A stretch of 64,000 nucleotides of DNA from Verrucomicrobiaceae bacterium (GTDB lineage Bacteria; Verrucomicrobiota; Verrucomicrobiia; Verrucomicrobiales; Verrucomicrobiaceae): NCBI GenBank assembly GCA_027486585.1, contig JAIXOU010000101.1, forward strand, positions 1 through 64,000. The letters run 5' to 3'. A program made the translations under genes and the position numbers. Numbering within the stretch: the stretch's first letter is position 1; every line of letters starts with the position of its first letter. This document shows, piece by piece, positions 9,215 to 17,635 of this stretch. The notes under the pieces were generated by a model. That model saw nothing but the letters and a program-made list of their open reading frames with translations, did no database searches and had not been told where the DNA came from.

Positions 9215-9631
9215 TCAGTTTTGCCCCTCCCTAAAGCTGGCTAAAATCACCTCCACCGCGCTAGCCTCAGCACAGGCACGGTAGAACTCCTTGGTCTTTT
9301 GAGCAGGGATGGTGGCATCTGCCCTGAGATAGACTTTCAGCGGTGGGAATTGGATCAGGCGCATTTTCAGATGGGCCGTCAACTCCGCGACATTCATGGC
9401 CTGACTGCCCACAAAGTAAGTCCCGGCTTTGTCGATACTCACGATGACTCGCCCATTCATATCTGGTGGAATCTCGGCTGCTGAGGCGATTGGCAGTGCC
9501 ACCTCCACGGCAAACTCATTTTCCACCAGATGCATCGTCACCATGAAAAAGATGATGAGAATCCAAGTGATGTCGATCATCGGCGCGATCTGAAAGCCGA
9601 TGTCTTCGCTGTGACGACGGCGGATGATCAT
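9215..9631 (-). CDS. ExbD/TolR-family biopolymer transport protein (first copy)
   Basis: This 138-aa protein begins with a short basic cytoplasmic tail (MIIRRRHSED), followed by FQIAPMIDITWILIIFFMVT with the conserved membrane aspartate. The periplasmic domain follows. It overlaps the end of exbB by 4 bp. Two unlike ExbD proteins with one ExbB may form a mixed dimer inside the ExbB pentamer; this is inferred from the operon, not seen directly. Confidence 0.9.
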   Translation of the reverse strand: MIIRRRHSEDIGFQIAPMIDITWILIIFFMVTMHLVENEFAVEVALPIASAAEIPPDMNGRVIVSIDKAGTYFVGSQAMNVAELTAHLKMRLIQFPPLKVYLRADATIPAQKTKEFYRACAEASAVEVILASFREGQN

Positions 9632-10407
9632 GACTGCGGGGCTGGTGGGCCAGAAACAAACCGGCCAATGAGATTGGAAGCGACCCGTGCCACCTCAGAC
9701 ATCAGGGCTTGCAGCGTGTTCTTGAAGTAAAAATAAGCAAACATGGCAGGAATAGCCACCAGCAGGCCGCCTGCCGTGCCCACCATGGCCTCACCGATAC
9801 CACCCGCGAAGTCGGAGGCCTTCGCCGCACCCTGGGAGAGTTTATCAAAGCTCTGAATCATTCCAGACACCGTGCCGAGCAGGCCGATCATCGGTGCCAC
9901 GGCAGCAAAGGCGTTCAGCATATTCACCCAGAGCATGAGGCGTGTTTCCTCATGGAAGATCGACTCGCCAGCCGCTGCCTCCAGATCAGCCTTGGTGTAC
10001 TCCGCTACGCCAGTGCCAGCTTTTTCCAGAGACTCGCGGATAACCGTGCTGAGCACGGATGGCGTGGCTTGGCAGAGTTGGATGGCCTTGGCCACATCTT
10101 GCGTTTGCAGAGCTTCATTGAGGGCAGCCAGTAGAGCTGGTGGCACCACTTTCTTTCGATTGATCGCGATGATGCAAAAGCTCAGGGTCGAAACCGTCGC
10201 GATGCTCGTGAGGGCGATCATGTGCATGACCCAGCCGCCTTCCTTGTAAAGATCGATCAGTGTTTTTGATCGGTGCTTGGCAGGCGCTTCAGCAGCCGCT
10301 GGCGCAGGTGCCTCCTCCGCTTGGGCTCGCTGAGAGCTGTTGAGCCCGACATAAAAAAGAGTGCCAGCAAGGATGGCAAAGGCGGTGGAACGGATGAGGT
10401 GGAACAT
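9628..10407 (-). CDS. MotA/TolQ/ExbB-family proton channel protein
   Basis: This 259-aa protein has a cleavable-signal-like N-terminus (FAILAGTLFYVGLNSSQRAQA) and an alanine/proline linker. The three-helix ExbB core follows: GGWVMHMIALTSIATV, then NMLNAFAAVAPMIGLLGTVSGM, then EAMVGTAGGLLVAIPAMFAY. The GLLGTVxGM and GTAxGLLVAIPA motifs are diagnostic. ExbB proteins form the inner-membrane ring that, with ExbD, turns proton flow into mechanical work on a TonB- or Tol-like partner. Here that partner is probably the vWA protein at the operon's end. Confidence 0.92.
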   Translation of the reverse strand: MFHLIRSTAFAILAGTLFYVGLNSSQRAQAEEAPAPAAAEAPAKHRSKTLIDLYKEGGWVMHMIALTSIATVSTLSFCIIAINRKKVVPPALLAALNEALQTQDVAKAIQLCQATPSVLSTVIRESLEKAGTGVAEYTKADLEAAAGESIFHEETRLMLWVNMLNAFAAVAPMIGLLGTVSGMIQSFDKLSQGAAKASDFAGGIGEAMVGTAGGLLVAIPAMFAYFYFKNTLQALMSEVARVASNLIGRFVSGPPAPQS

Positions 10408-10411
10408 GAGG

Positions 10412-11446
10412 TTAGTCTTCGAAGAGATTGTAGCGTTTGGGAGGTGGTGGCGGGCCCATGGGCTCTGAAGCCTTGGGTTTGTCAGCAGGCTTGGCTTCTG
10501 TCAGGGGCTTGCCTGATTCCAGGCTGGCCTTCAGAGGCATCAGCAGTTCCTTCGCCTTGGCTGTATGTTGGCTGTCGGCATAGAGAGCCAAAAGATCCTC
10601 TAGGACGGCAACGACACGAGCGCTGTCATGGGTGTACAGGTAAATCTGCGCGGCATGCCAAAGTCCGTCAGCGGATTCGCCTCTGCGTCTAGGATGAAAC
10701 AGGCTGGGATACAGGGCCAGATCCAGAGCCCGGTGATAATGCCGCTCACGGATCGGCTTCACTTCATCGTCCTCCATCCAGCGCGGGTTGTCGGCTTCCA
10801 CCTGCTTCAGTGCGGCAAACTCCTTTTGCATGAGAAAACTTGTCACCAGGAGCATGAGATCAGCATTGCTCTCCTCGGCCATTTCGGTGACAGCCCAGGC
10901 GCGTCTTTCCACTTCTTCAGGCTTTGCCGTGGCCATGACTTGGATAAAGGCCAGGGTCTCTGTCTCAGCCAAAGCTCGCGTGCGCCGGGCTGGATCCTGG
11001 TCTTCATAGGCAATCTCTTTGGCAATCGCCTGAGCTTCTGCATAAGCCTTTGTTTCTCTCAGCGCCCGCGCCAAAGCTAGGCCAAAGTCACCCGCATTGG
11101 AGCCTGCTAACTTGATCGTCGGATGCCGTGCTTCCCAAAAGACCCGCAGGGCAGGGATGGTCTCAGCTTTGGCCTCAGCGATGAGCTGACGTTCACCCAT
11201 GGTCAGGCCAAATTTGACCCCGCCGATTTGATCATAGGGCAGCACCCGCTTCACCGCCCCGCGCTGTACTTCCAGCCCATCAGGCAAAGCGCGGACGATG
11301 CCGGCACGGAAGGCCGGGCCTTTGTTCGGATCACTCCAGCGGATCTCATCCAGCTCACCACGCTGAGCCAAAGCACGCGCCGCTTGATCAGCGGTTTGAG
11401 CCAAAGCTCCAGCCGTCATGAATGCCAAGCAGAGGAGACTTCTCAT
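10412..11446 (-). CDS. Secreted hypothetical protein of the ExbB/vWA operon
   Basis: This 344-aa protein has a signal peptide (MRSLLCLAFMTAGALAQTAD). A short beta-rich stretch (IRWSDPNKGPAFRAG, then DGLEVQRGAVKRVLPYDQI) follows and then a largely alpha-helical, TPR-like body. The tail is rich in Lys/Pro/Glu (KPLTEAKPADKPKASEPM) and ends in GPPPPPKRYNLFED. I do not recognise the family. It overlaps the preceding TPR gene by 4 bp and lies 4 bp before exbB, so it is a dedicated periplasmic component of this system. Confidence 0.75.
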   Translation of the reverse strand: MRSLLCLAFMTAGALAQTADQAARALAQRGELDEIRWSDPNKGPAFRAGIVRALPDGLEVQRGAVKRVLPYDQIGGVKFGLTMGERQLIAEAKAETIPALRVFWEARHPTIKLAGSNAGDFGLALARALRETKAYAEAQAIAKEIAYEDQDPARRTRALAETETLAFIQVMATAKPEEVERRAWAVTEMAEESNADLMLLVTSFLMQKEFAALKQVEADNPRWMEDDEVKPIRERHYHRALDLALYPSLFHPRRRGESADGLWHAAQIYLYTHDSARVVAVLEDLLALYADSQHTAKAKELLMPLKASLESGKPLTEAKPADKPKASEPMGPPPPPKRYNLFED

Positions 11447-14334
11447 GAATCACCTCCTGTTTTGGGAGTCGTTGGTGGGATCTCTCCGCCCTCGGGCACT
11501 TTGGGTAAAATCAGACCACCCAGCGTGATGGCACGTTTGCGACCGTCCGCTGCTTCACGAGTGGTCTTTAAATCATCCCGCTGAGCCAGCTCAGAGTACA
11601 CTTCGCGTGCCAGCTCACTTTTCCCCAGCTTTTCCAGTGCCTGACCACGGCCCCAGTAAGCCTTGGCCACCAGTTCAGGGTAACGATTAAACAGCACATA
11701 CACCTGCTCATAAATCGGCAAAGCTTCACGCATCTGGCCGCGTTGGGCCTGCAAGCTAGCGGCTGCCAGAAAAGCCTCAGCGCGGATCTTGGATGGCATG
11801 GCTTTAGACTTCTGCACGGCCGCATAAAGATGCAGTGCTTGATCCTTTTGAGTCGTCTCTAGAAGTCGCCCACGCGCCAGAGCCATCTTGCCGCCGATCT
11901 CTGATTCGACAATGCTGATCCCATGGGCATCCGGTGCCGACTTCGGCATCACAGCTGTTTTTTCAAAGCGATCAAACATCGCCAAAGCCCGCTCGTGGTT
12001 CCCTTTGGCTAAAGCCAAAAAGCCCAGTCCGGCATAGGCCCGATCCCTCTCTGGCGCGCGTGGATACCATTTTCGTAAGCCTTCAAACAGTCGCTCAGCT
12101 TCCTTGTCTTCGCCGATCTCTGCTGCTGCCTCGGCACAGTCCAGCAGGATGCGCGGGGCAGTGTCTTTGGGCTCTAACTTCGCCCCCAGTCGCGCCAGCA
12201 TGACTCGTGATTCCGTCGGTTCAGCCCGCTGTCTGAGTTGCGCCTCAGCCCAGCCGAGGCGGATCGCATACTGAGTGCGCTGCAGGGACTCGGCAGTCGC
12301 TTTTTCTTTTTGCAAGAGAGCACTGAGCTCCTGTTTTTGATCGCCTGAATAAAGCGCATTCAGTCCCAGAAAAAGGTCTTCCAGTCCAGGCCGCACCTTT
12401 TCATTGCCGAGCTGATGCAGAGCCTTCCAATAGATCTCTCGCGCTTCCCCAGGCTTGCCTTCTTGCTTGGCCACCCAGCCTAGCCAATTCAGCGCTTCGG
12501 CCACACGTGGACTCTGCGCACGCACTTTGAGGAAGTCTTCATAGAGCCGCTTCATGCCAGCCAGATCTTTTTCAGCCTTGCCGATTTGTCCCTGCTTCAT
12601 CCAGCCTTCGTCATGAAAGCCCGTCGCGTCGGCGCTGATTCGTTGATAGGCGGACTTGGCCTGAGCTAGCACACCCATGGCTCCATAACAGTCTCCGAGC
12701 GTCAGATGAGCCTCAGGTAGCCATTCACTTGTGGGATGTTCTTTTTCTAAACGCAGGAGTTCGGTGATGGCAGGCTCATACTGAGCTTCGGAAAAGAAGG
12801 CGTAAGCTCGGCGGAAGATGGCCTCATCCACATACTCACCCGTGCCTGAGCTGCCTTTTTCGACACGCTCCAGATACTCGCTTAAATGCTTGCGTGCAGG
12901 CTCCCAGTGCTGCTCAAAATAGGGCACCATGCCCCGCCAAAAAAAGGCGTGATCCCACATCTCATGCTGAGTCGGGAGATCATTCAAAAGCTCATCCAGC
13001 AGACGTCCCGCCTCTGCATACTGCTCCAGTTGCAGGATGTTGTAGGCCTCCATGAATCGTGCCTTCGCAGCCAGTTCATCCTCGGGGAATCGCTGACTGA
13101 CTTCTGCATAACCAGCGGCCGCTTGGGCATACTCAAACTGCCCCTCAAAAGCCTGGGCACGGGCAAACAAGACACCCGGTAAGTTTTTGGCCAAAGGCAG
13201 CTTCGATAACCGTTCCAGATAAACATCTGCTGCTTTGGCGGCTCGGCTCCAGCGTTCAAGAGACATCCAGCCACTGATCAGGTTTGTCGTCGCCGATTCC
13301 ACCAGCTCATCCGGTGGCATCTGACGCACCATTTGATCTAGAATCAGCGCCGCCTCACGCGTGCGGCCTAGCGATTGATAGGCCTGGGCCAAACGCAGTC
13401 GCGAGGCAGAATCAAACTGCGGCATTTTCAGGATGTTCTCCAGGTCCTTGCCCATGTCCTTCAGGCTCGTGCTGATCTGAGTTTGACGCACAGCATTCTT
13501 GCTCGCTGTCGCGTATTGCAGATCCGCCATGCCATCGTCGATCTTGGCTTTTTGCAGTTGCAGGATCTCAGCGCGGGTCAGGATCAGACGCAGCACGGAG
13601 ATCGCTTGATAAGGCTGCTCCTGCTCCAGGAACTGCGACCCGAGATCAATCAGCAAAGACGAAAACGTCACCACCTGCCGCACTTGATCCAGCCGCGCCG
13701 AGATGTCTTGGGCTAGCGAGATCGCCTCATCCCAGCGCTCGGCTTTAATGAGCGCATGAAGATGCAGGATGTCCGCGCGCCCACCTGCTTCGGGACTGGC
13801 GGCGCGGATTTCTTTCCCATACTTGGTGAAGAAGGTGACCGCACCGGGCCAGTTCTCCTCCATGACATAACTCATCCCACCGAGAACCAGCGCCTCCATC
13901 CTCCGGCTCGATTCCGCTTTTGGGTCATTAAAAACCGTGCCCAGATGCTTGCGGGCATCTTCATGTTTCCCTGATTGCAGTGCGCTTAGCCCAGCGAAGA
14001 AGCGTAACTCCGCCCGCACCAGAGGATCTAGTCCTGGGTCCGCCAGGGCCGCCGCGCTGGGCTTTTCCGCCAGATCCAGTTTCCCCTGACGCAGATAAGC
14101 CAGCGCCAGCAGAGGCTGCACCTTTTTCACGGGCTCTGCCAAGGCCGCATCTGCCGCATAGGTATCTAGGAAGCGCTGAAACACCTCTGCCGCCTCCACC
14201 CAATGCTGAGCAAGGTAAGCCGTATTCCCTGCCTGAAGCATCTCCATCGGTGCTGCCACCTCCTGAGAATAACCATCCTGACCTGCGCAGATCAGAAGCA
14301 GGCTTAGCAGAATGGCGCGAATCTTCTCGGACAT
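11443..14334 (-). CDS. Large periplasmic tetratricopeptide-repeat protein
   Basis: This 963-aa protein has a signal peptide (AILLSLLLICAGQDGYSQ) and is almost wholly helical TPR-type repeats. Examples are AAPMEMLQAGNTAYLAQHWV, HLTLGDCYGAMGVLAQAKSA and AYWGRGQALEKLGKSELA. There are many repeats of roughly 34-40 residues across the length. Such proteins scaffold other proteins; no catalytic motif is visible. It is the first gene of the six-gene operon ending in the vWA protein. The arrangement resembles Tol-Pal, where a TPR-bearing periplasmic protein works beside an ExbB/D-like motor. Confidence 0.85.
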   Translation of the reverse strand: MSEKIRAILLSLLLICAGQDGYSQEVAAPMEMLQAGNTAYLAQHWVEAAEVFQRFLDTYAADAALAEPVKKVQPLLALAYLRQGKLDLAEKPSAAALADPGLDPLVRAELRFFAGLSALQSGKHEDARKHLGTVFNDPKAESSRRMEALVLGGMSYVMEENWPGAVTFFTKYGKEIRAASPEAGGRADILHLHALIKAERWDEAISLAQDISARLDQVRQVVTFSSLLIDLGSQFLEQEQPYQAISVLRLILTRAEILQLQKAKIDDGMADLQYATASKNAVRQTQISTSLKDMGKDLENILKMPQFDSASRLRLAQAYQSLGRTREAALILDQMVRQMPPDELVESATTNLISGWMSLERWSRAAKAADVYLERLSKLPLAKNLPGVLFARAQAFEGQFEYAQAAAGYAEVSQRFPEDELAAKARFMEAYNILQLEQYAEAGRLLDELLNDLPTQHEMWDHAFFWRGMVPYFEQHWEPARKHLSEYLERVEKGSSGTGEYVDEAIFRRAYAFFSEAQYEPAITELLRLEKEHPTSEWLPEAHLTLGDCYGAMGVLAQAKSAYQRISADATGFHDEGWMKQGQIGKAEKDLAGMKRLYEDFLKVRAQSPRVAEALNWLGWVAKQEGKPGEAREIYWKALHQLGNEKVRPGLEDLFLGLNALYSGDQKQELSALLQKEKATAESLQRTQYAIRLGWAEAQLRQRAEPTESRVMLARLGAKLEPKDTAPRILLDCAEAAAEIGEDKEAERLFEGLRKWYPRAPERDRAYAGLGFLALAKGNHERALAMFDRFEKTAVMPKSAPDAHGISIVESEIGGKMALARGRLLETTQKDQALHLYAAVQKSKAMPSKIRAEAFLAAASLQAQRGQMREALPIYEQVYVLFNRYPELVAKAYWGRGQALEKLGKSELAREVYSELAQRDDLKTTREAADGRKRAITLGGLILPKVPEGGEIPPTTPKTGGDS

Positions 14335-14340
14335 GGGATC

Positions 14341-14400
14341 GGTAACAGCAGTGGGTTACCCGAATCAGCATGGAAAAGGCCACGAGTGATTTTGTCACTC
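14341..14400. promoter_or_regulatory. Two short hairpins between oligopeptidase B and the TPR operon
   Basis: Two inverted repeats lie just upstream of the TPR gene: GGTAAC/GTTACC (14341-14360) and GAGTGA/TCACTC with a 5-nt loop (14384-14400). On the minus strand the second could act as a weak terminator for the oligopeptidase B transcript or sit in the leader of the TPR operon. Neither role is settled. Confidence 0.35.
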
Positions 14401-14480
14401 AAAAAGTTTCAATTTCTAGGTCCTGGAGATACTTTTCCTCGTTCTATTAGGCAATTTCCAGGCCTTTGATTGAGATCAGG

Positions 14481-16631
14481 CTACTTTACCATCCCGAGTT
14501 GCCAGAGAATAAAGGTCGCCTCCTCCGCATGTTCACGCAGGCGGTCAAAGCGGCCGGACTTGCCGCCGTGGCCGGCGCCCATGTTGGTCTTGAGCAGCAG
14601 GAGATTGGCGTCGGTCTTGGTCGCGCGGAGTTTGGCCACCATCTTGGCAGGCTCCCAATAGGTCACACGGGGATCATTCAGCCCCCCGGTGAAAAGCATG
14701 GGCGGGTAGGCCTTGGCCTGGATGTTATCATACGGACTGTAGCTGCGGATGCAGTCAAAGGCGGCCTTGTCCGTGATGGGGTTTCCCCACTCCGGCCACT
14801 CGCCAGGCGTCAGCGGCAAGGCGTCGTCCAGCATGGTATTGAGCACATCCACAAAGGGCACATGAGCCACGATGGCCCCAAACAACTCCGGCGCTTGATT
14901 GGCCACCGCTCCCATCAGCTCGCCACCTGCGGAGCGACCCGAGGCCGTGACGCGGCCCTGGGCCACATAGCCTTGGGCAATCAGGCCCTTGGCCACATCG
15001 ACAAAGTCGTTGAACGTGTTTTCACGCTTCATCACCTTGCCATCCAGATACCACTGATAACCCAGGTCATCGCCACCGCGAATGTGTGCGATGGAATAGG
15101 CAAAGCCGCGATCCACGAGCGAAAGGCGATTGGCACTGAATCCAGGCGGCATGGCCATGCCATAAGCACCGTAACCGTAGAGATGCAGCGGGCGGCTGCC
15201 GTCCTTGCGGAATCCTTTTTTGTAGAGAATGGAAACAGGCACCTGCGCGCCGTCCCGCGCCGTGATGATGAGTCGCTCGGTTTTATACTGACTGGCGTCA
15301 TAGCCTGAGGGAATCTCCTGCACCTTCAGCACTTCCAGACGCTTGTCGGCAAGATGAAAATCATAGACAGTGCCTGGTGTGACCATGGATTCATAATCAA
15401 TGCGCAGTTTCGTAATGGCATACTCAGGGTTGTCGCCTAGCCCAGCTTCATAGCTAGCTTCTGGGAAAACGATTTTCTCCGCTTTGCTCGGATCGGCATA
15501 ATCCCGTAGCTCGATCTGATCCAGCCCATCCACGCGCCCTTCCGTGACATAGAAGTCCTGAAACAAAGCTAGGTCCGTGAGATAATGCCGATCTGATCCT
15601 GGAATGAGCACCTTCCATTCATCCGGCTTAGCAAAAGTGGCCGTGGCGACACGGAAGTTCACATGATCGTCATTGGTCAGGATGTAGATCAGTCCATCAC
15701 GCACATCGACCATGTAACTGCGCCCGACTTTCCGTGGACTGACGAGGATGGGCTGGGCTGTTGGATCATTCGCTGGCACGAGGCGGATCTCACTTGTCAC
15801 CTGATCACCCGTTTCGATGATGATCCAGTCATCCTGCGCGCTGAGATTCACATCCACGGCAAAGCCAATGTCTTCCTCTTGGTAGAGCAGCTTGGCCTTC
15901 TTGGGATCAGCGCCTAGTCGATGATAATACAGTTTGTCCGTGCGCCAGTTTTCATTAGCCAGACCATAGACGAGTCCCTTGCTATCGGCCGACCAGACCA
16001 GATTGGAAAGCACGCCCTCAATGACATCCGGCAAGTCTTTACCGGTCTCAAGATCCCTGAAATGCACCGCAAAACGCTCCGAGCCATCGTCGTCATACGC
16101 ATAGGCCATGAGCCTGCCATCTGGGCTGATGATCAGCTCATCCAGAGTGAAATAGTCTTTGTCCGCAGCCAGCTTCGTTTCATCCAGCATGAGCTGCTCG
16201 GCACCGCCCGCTGCTGGCTTCCGGTAGTGCTGCCGATACTGCGCACCTTTGGCAAACTGCGACCAATAGATCCAGTCACCATCTTTTTGGGGCACGGAGC
16301 GATCATCCTCCTTCACGCGCGCTTTCATTTCTTTGAAGATCTTTTCCACCCAGGGCTTTTGATCTGCCATCTGTGCCTCATAATAGCGATTTTCTGCCTT
16401 CAAATAGGACAGCACATCCTTGTCGCTGATCTTCGGGTAGTTCGGGTCCTTCAGCCAATGCCAGGGATCATTCAACACCACGCCATGATGAGTGGATTGA
16501 TGCGGGCGTTGTTCGGCAATCGGGGGTTGAAGAGAATCGTTCATCTTGGGGTGAGTCTTGGCTGGATCGGCAGCCTCCATGCTTGTCGCAAAGAATCCCA
16601 GAATGAAACAGAATGTGATAAGTGATTTCAT
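14481..16631 (-). CDS. ptrB: Oligopeptidase B (S9A family), with signal peptide
   Basis: This 716-aa serine peptidase of the prolyl-oligopeptidase family has an N-terminal signal-like segment (MKSLITFCFILGFFATSMEA) and a seven-bladed propeller region. The C-terminal alpha/beta hydrolase domain has GYGAYGMAMPPGF, the nucleophile Ser567 in GRSAGGELMGA, then VPFVDVLNTMLDDALPLT and EWPEWGNP. NDPRVTYWEPAK holds the catalytic Asp and GAGHGGKSGRF the His. The GxSAGG motif and the LDDxLPLTxGE segment match oligopeptidase B, which cuts short peptides after Arg or Lys, rather than prolyl oligopeptidase. GRSAGG in place of the usual GGSAGG is a small variation. It is a single-gene unit. Confidence 0.9.
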   Translation of the reverse strand: MKSLITFCFILGFFATSMEAADPAKTHPKMNDSLQPPIAEQRPHQSTHHGVVLNDPWHWLKDPNYPKISDKDVLSYLKAENRYYEAQMADQKPWVEKIFKEMKARVKEDDRSVPQKDGDWIYWSQFAKGAQYRQHYRKPAAGGAEQLMLDETKLAADKDYFTLDELIISPDGRLMAYAYDDDGSERFAVHFRDLETGKDLPDVIEGVLSNLVWSADSKGLVYGLANENWRTDKLYYHRLGADPKKAKLLYQEEDIGFAVDVNLSAQDDWIIIETGDQVTSEIRLVPANDPTAQPILVSPRKVGRSYMVDVRDGLIYILTNDDHVNFRVATATFAKPDEWKVLIPGSDRHYLTDLALFQDFYVTEGRVDGLDQIELRDYADPSKAEKIVFPEASYEAGLGDNPEYAITKLRIDYESMVTPGTVYDFHLADKRLEVLKVQEIPSGYDASQYKTERLIITARDGAQVPVSILYKKGFRKDGSRPLHLYGYGAYGMAMPPGFSANRLSLVDRGFAYSIAHIRGGDDLGYQWYLDGKVMKRENTFNDFVDVAKGLIAQGYVAQGRVTASGRSAGGELMGAVANQAPELFGAIVAHVPFVDVLNTMLDDALPLTPGEWPEWGNPITDKAAFDCIRSYSPYDNIQAKAYPPMLFTGGLNDPRVTYWEPAKMVAKLRATKTDANLLLLKTNMGAGHGGKSGRFDRLREHAEEATFILWQLGMVK

Positions 16632-16757
16632 AGGGCTTAGCGGTTTCGACAGCGGCTCATTCTAGCACCTATAGCCCTGGCTCAACCTGAACTTGAGCTG
16701 GCCTTCTGGCTCATAGAGATGCCTTGATTTCATCTCGCAGCCGTCATTTGCTGACAT

Positions 16758-16925
16758 TCCGATGCGGAAGCTGTGCTCGCAGCCGTCGTTTGCAGGCCTT
16801 CCGATGCGGAAGCTGTGCTCGCAGCCGTCGTTTGCAGGCCTTCCGATGCGAAAGCTGTGCTCGCGACCGTCATTTGCGGGCCTTCTGATGCGGAAGCTGT
16901 GCTCGCAGCCGTCATTTGCAGACCT
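16758..16925. repeat. 42-bp tandem repeat, four units plus a partial one
   Basis: Four consecutive 42-bp units begin at 16758, 16800, 16842 and 16884, with a partial unit before them from about 16734. Units differ at only a few positions. In the plus frame each encodes a 14-residue unit (SDAEAVLAAVVCRP and variants), and the period is a multiple of three. The repeat forms the 5' end of the degraded reading frame that follows. Confidence 0.9.
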
Positions 16926-17277
16926 TCCGATGAGGATGCCCTCTCCGACGACGACGCCCGCTGGGAAGTCTTTGGCCTGAACATCCCCGCCAATCCCCGC
17001 CCACCCGAGTCTGCCGAAGAACTCGTCCTCAGCAGTGCCGGCCTAGGCCGCATCATCGCCGAATGGCCCCCCGGCACCCGCAGTGACGACGACCGCATCC
17101 TCATCATGATCGTCGGCGTGGACGCCGACTACCGCGAGTATGGCAAAAGCGGAGGCGACGGCGAAGAGCTCCTCAAAAAACCTCCCTAGTGGCGCGATGG
17201 TCAAAATCAAGATCATCTCCCTCAACGGCAGCCTAGAAGCCCCCACCGGCCCCGAGGCTCAGATTGTGGTAGATTAG
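16773..17277 (+). pseudogene. Frameshifted remnant of a fibronectin type III-like protein
   Basis: An open frame from a GTG at 16773 runs through the 42-bp repeats, then WEVFGLNIPANPRPPESAEE, LSSAGLGRIIAEWPP and RILIMIVGVDADYREYG, and stops at 17189. The strand pattern is that of a fibronectin III domain. At 17175-17180 there are six As. If there were five, the frame would read on without interruption as LLKNLPSGAMVKIKIISLNG, then SLEAPTGPEAQIVVD, to a stop at 17277, which supplies the missing last strands of the domain. A one-base slip in the A-run therefore broke the gene, or it is a sequencing error. The N-terminus of the original gene is not recognisable. Confidence 0.65.
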
Positions 17278-17613
17278 CGGAGGTGTAGGCTAAAAGCCTA
17301 GCTGATTAGTGGAAGGTAGGCTGTGGGTGAAATCGCCCACAGCCTACATTGTCTTCAAAAGCCTGCACGACAGAAAGAGTCGAAGCGTCCGTGACTAACC
17401 GCATTTTATCATGGAGTTGATCTTCGAGCTTCACGTCAATAGTTTCACTCATCTATGAACACGCATGAGGTCTCGAAGAATCATTAAAGTTGCTACTGAA
17501 TCAAATATGCGTCAAAAGCAACACCCATGAAGCCATCAAGCCGTCCTAAATCCACAATTCTGTGGCCCATAACGATCTTGACGAACAGAACAAAATTGTT
17601 TCTGATCTGAATT
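17278..17613. other. Non-coding left flank of the cassette array
   Basis: No gene is supported here. A strong hairpin lies at 17316-17347: a 12-bp stem (GTAGGCTGTGGG and complement) with an 8-nt loop, preceded by a smaller one (TAGGC/GCCTA, 17286-17300). Both could terminate transcripts from the remnant upstream. The last about 40 bp carry sequence resembling the right half of the attC sites (next entry). I see no integrase gene. Confidence 0.6.
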
Positions 17614-17621
17614 GTTCGGCC
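17586..17621 (+). other. attI-like or collapsed attC site at the left edge of the array
   Basis: CTGATCTGAATTGTTCGGCC at 17602-17621 closely matches the right half of the downstream attC sites (CTGATCCGAAGCGTTCGCCC). GAACAAAA at 17588-17595 matches their left end (the bases after R''), but the roughly 55 bp between is missing. The last eight bases, GTTCGGCC, form the R' box of cassette 1. It could be a primary attachment site or a deleted attC; sequence alone does not decide. Confidence 0.5.
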
Positions 17622-17635
17622 AACCACAACACGCC

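Noticed and set aside
14466-15308. 280-aa plus-strand frame opposite oligopeptidase B
   Set aside because: It lies entirely against a well-supported gene with catalytic motifs and has no recognisable domain itself.
16758-16925. CRISPR or attC interpretation of the 42-bp repeats
   Set aside because: Units are directly adjacent with no spacers and keep a coding period of 14 codons; they lack the R and L boxes.
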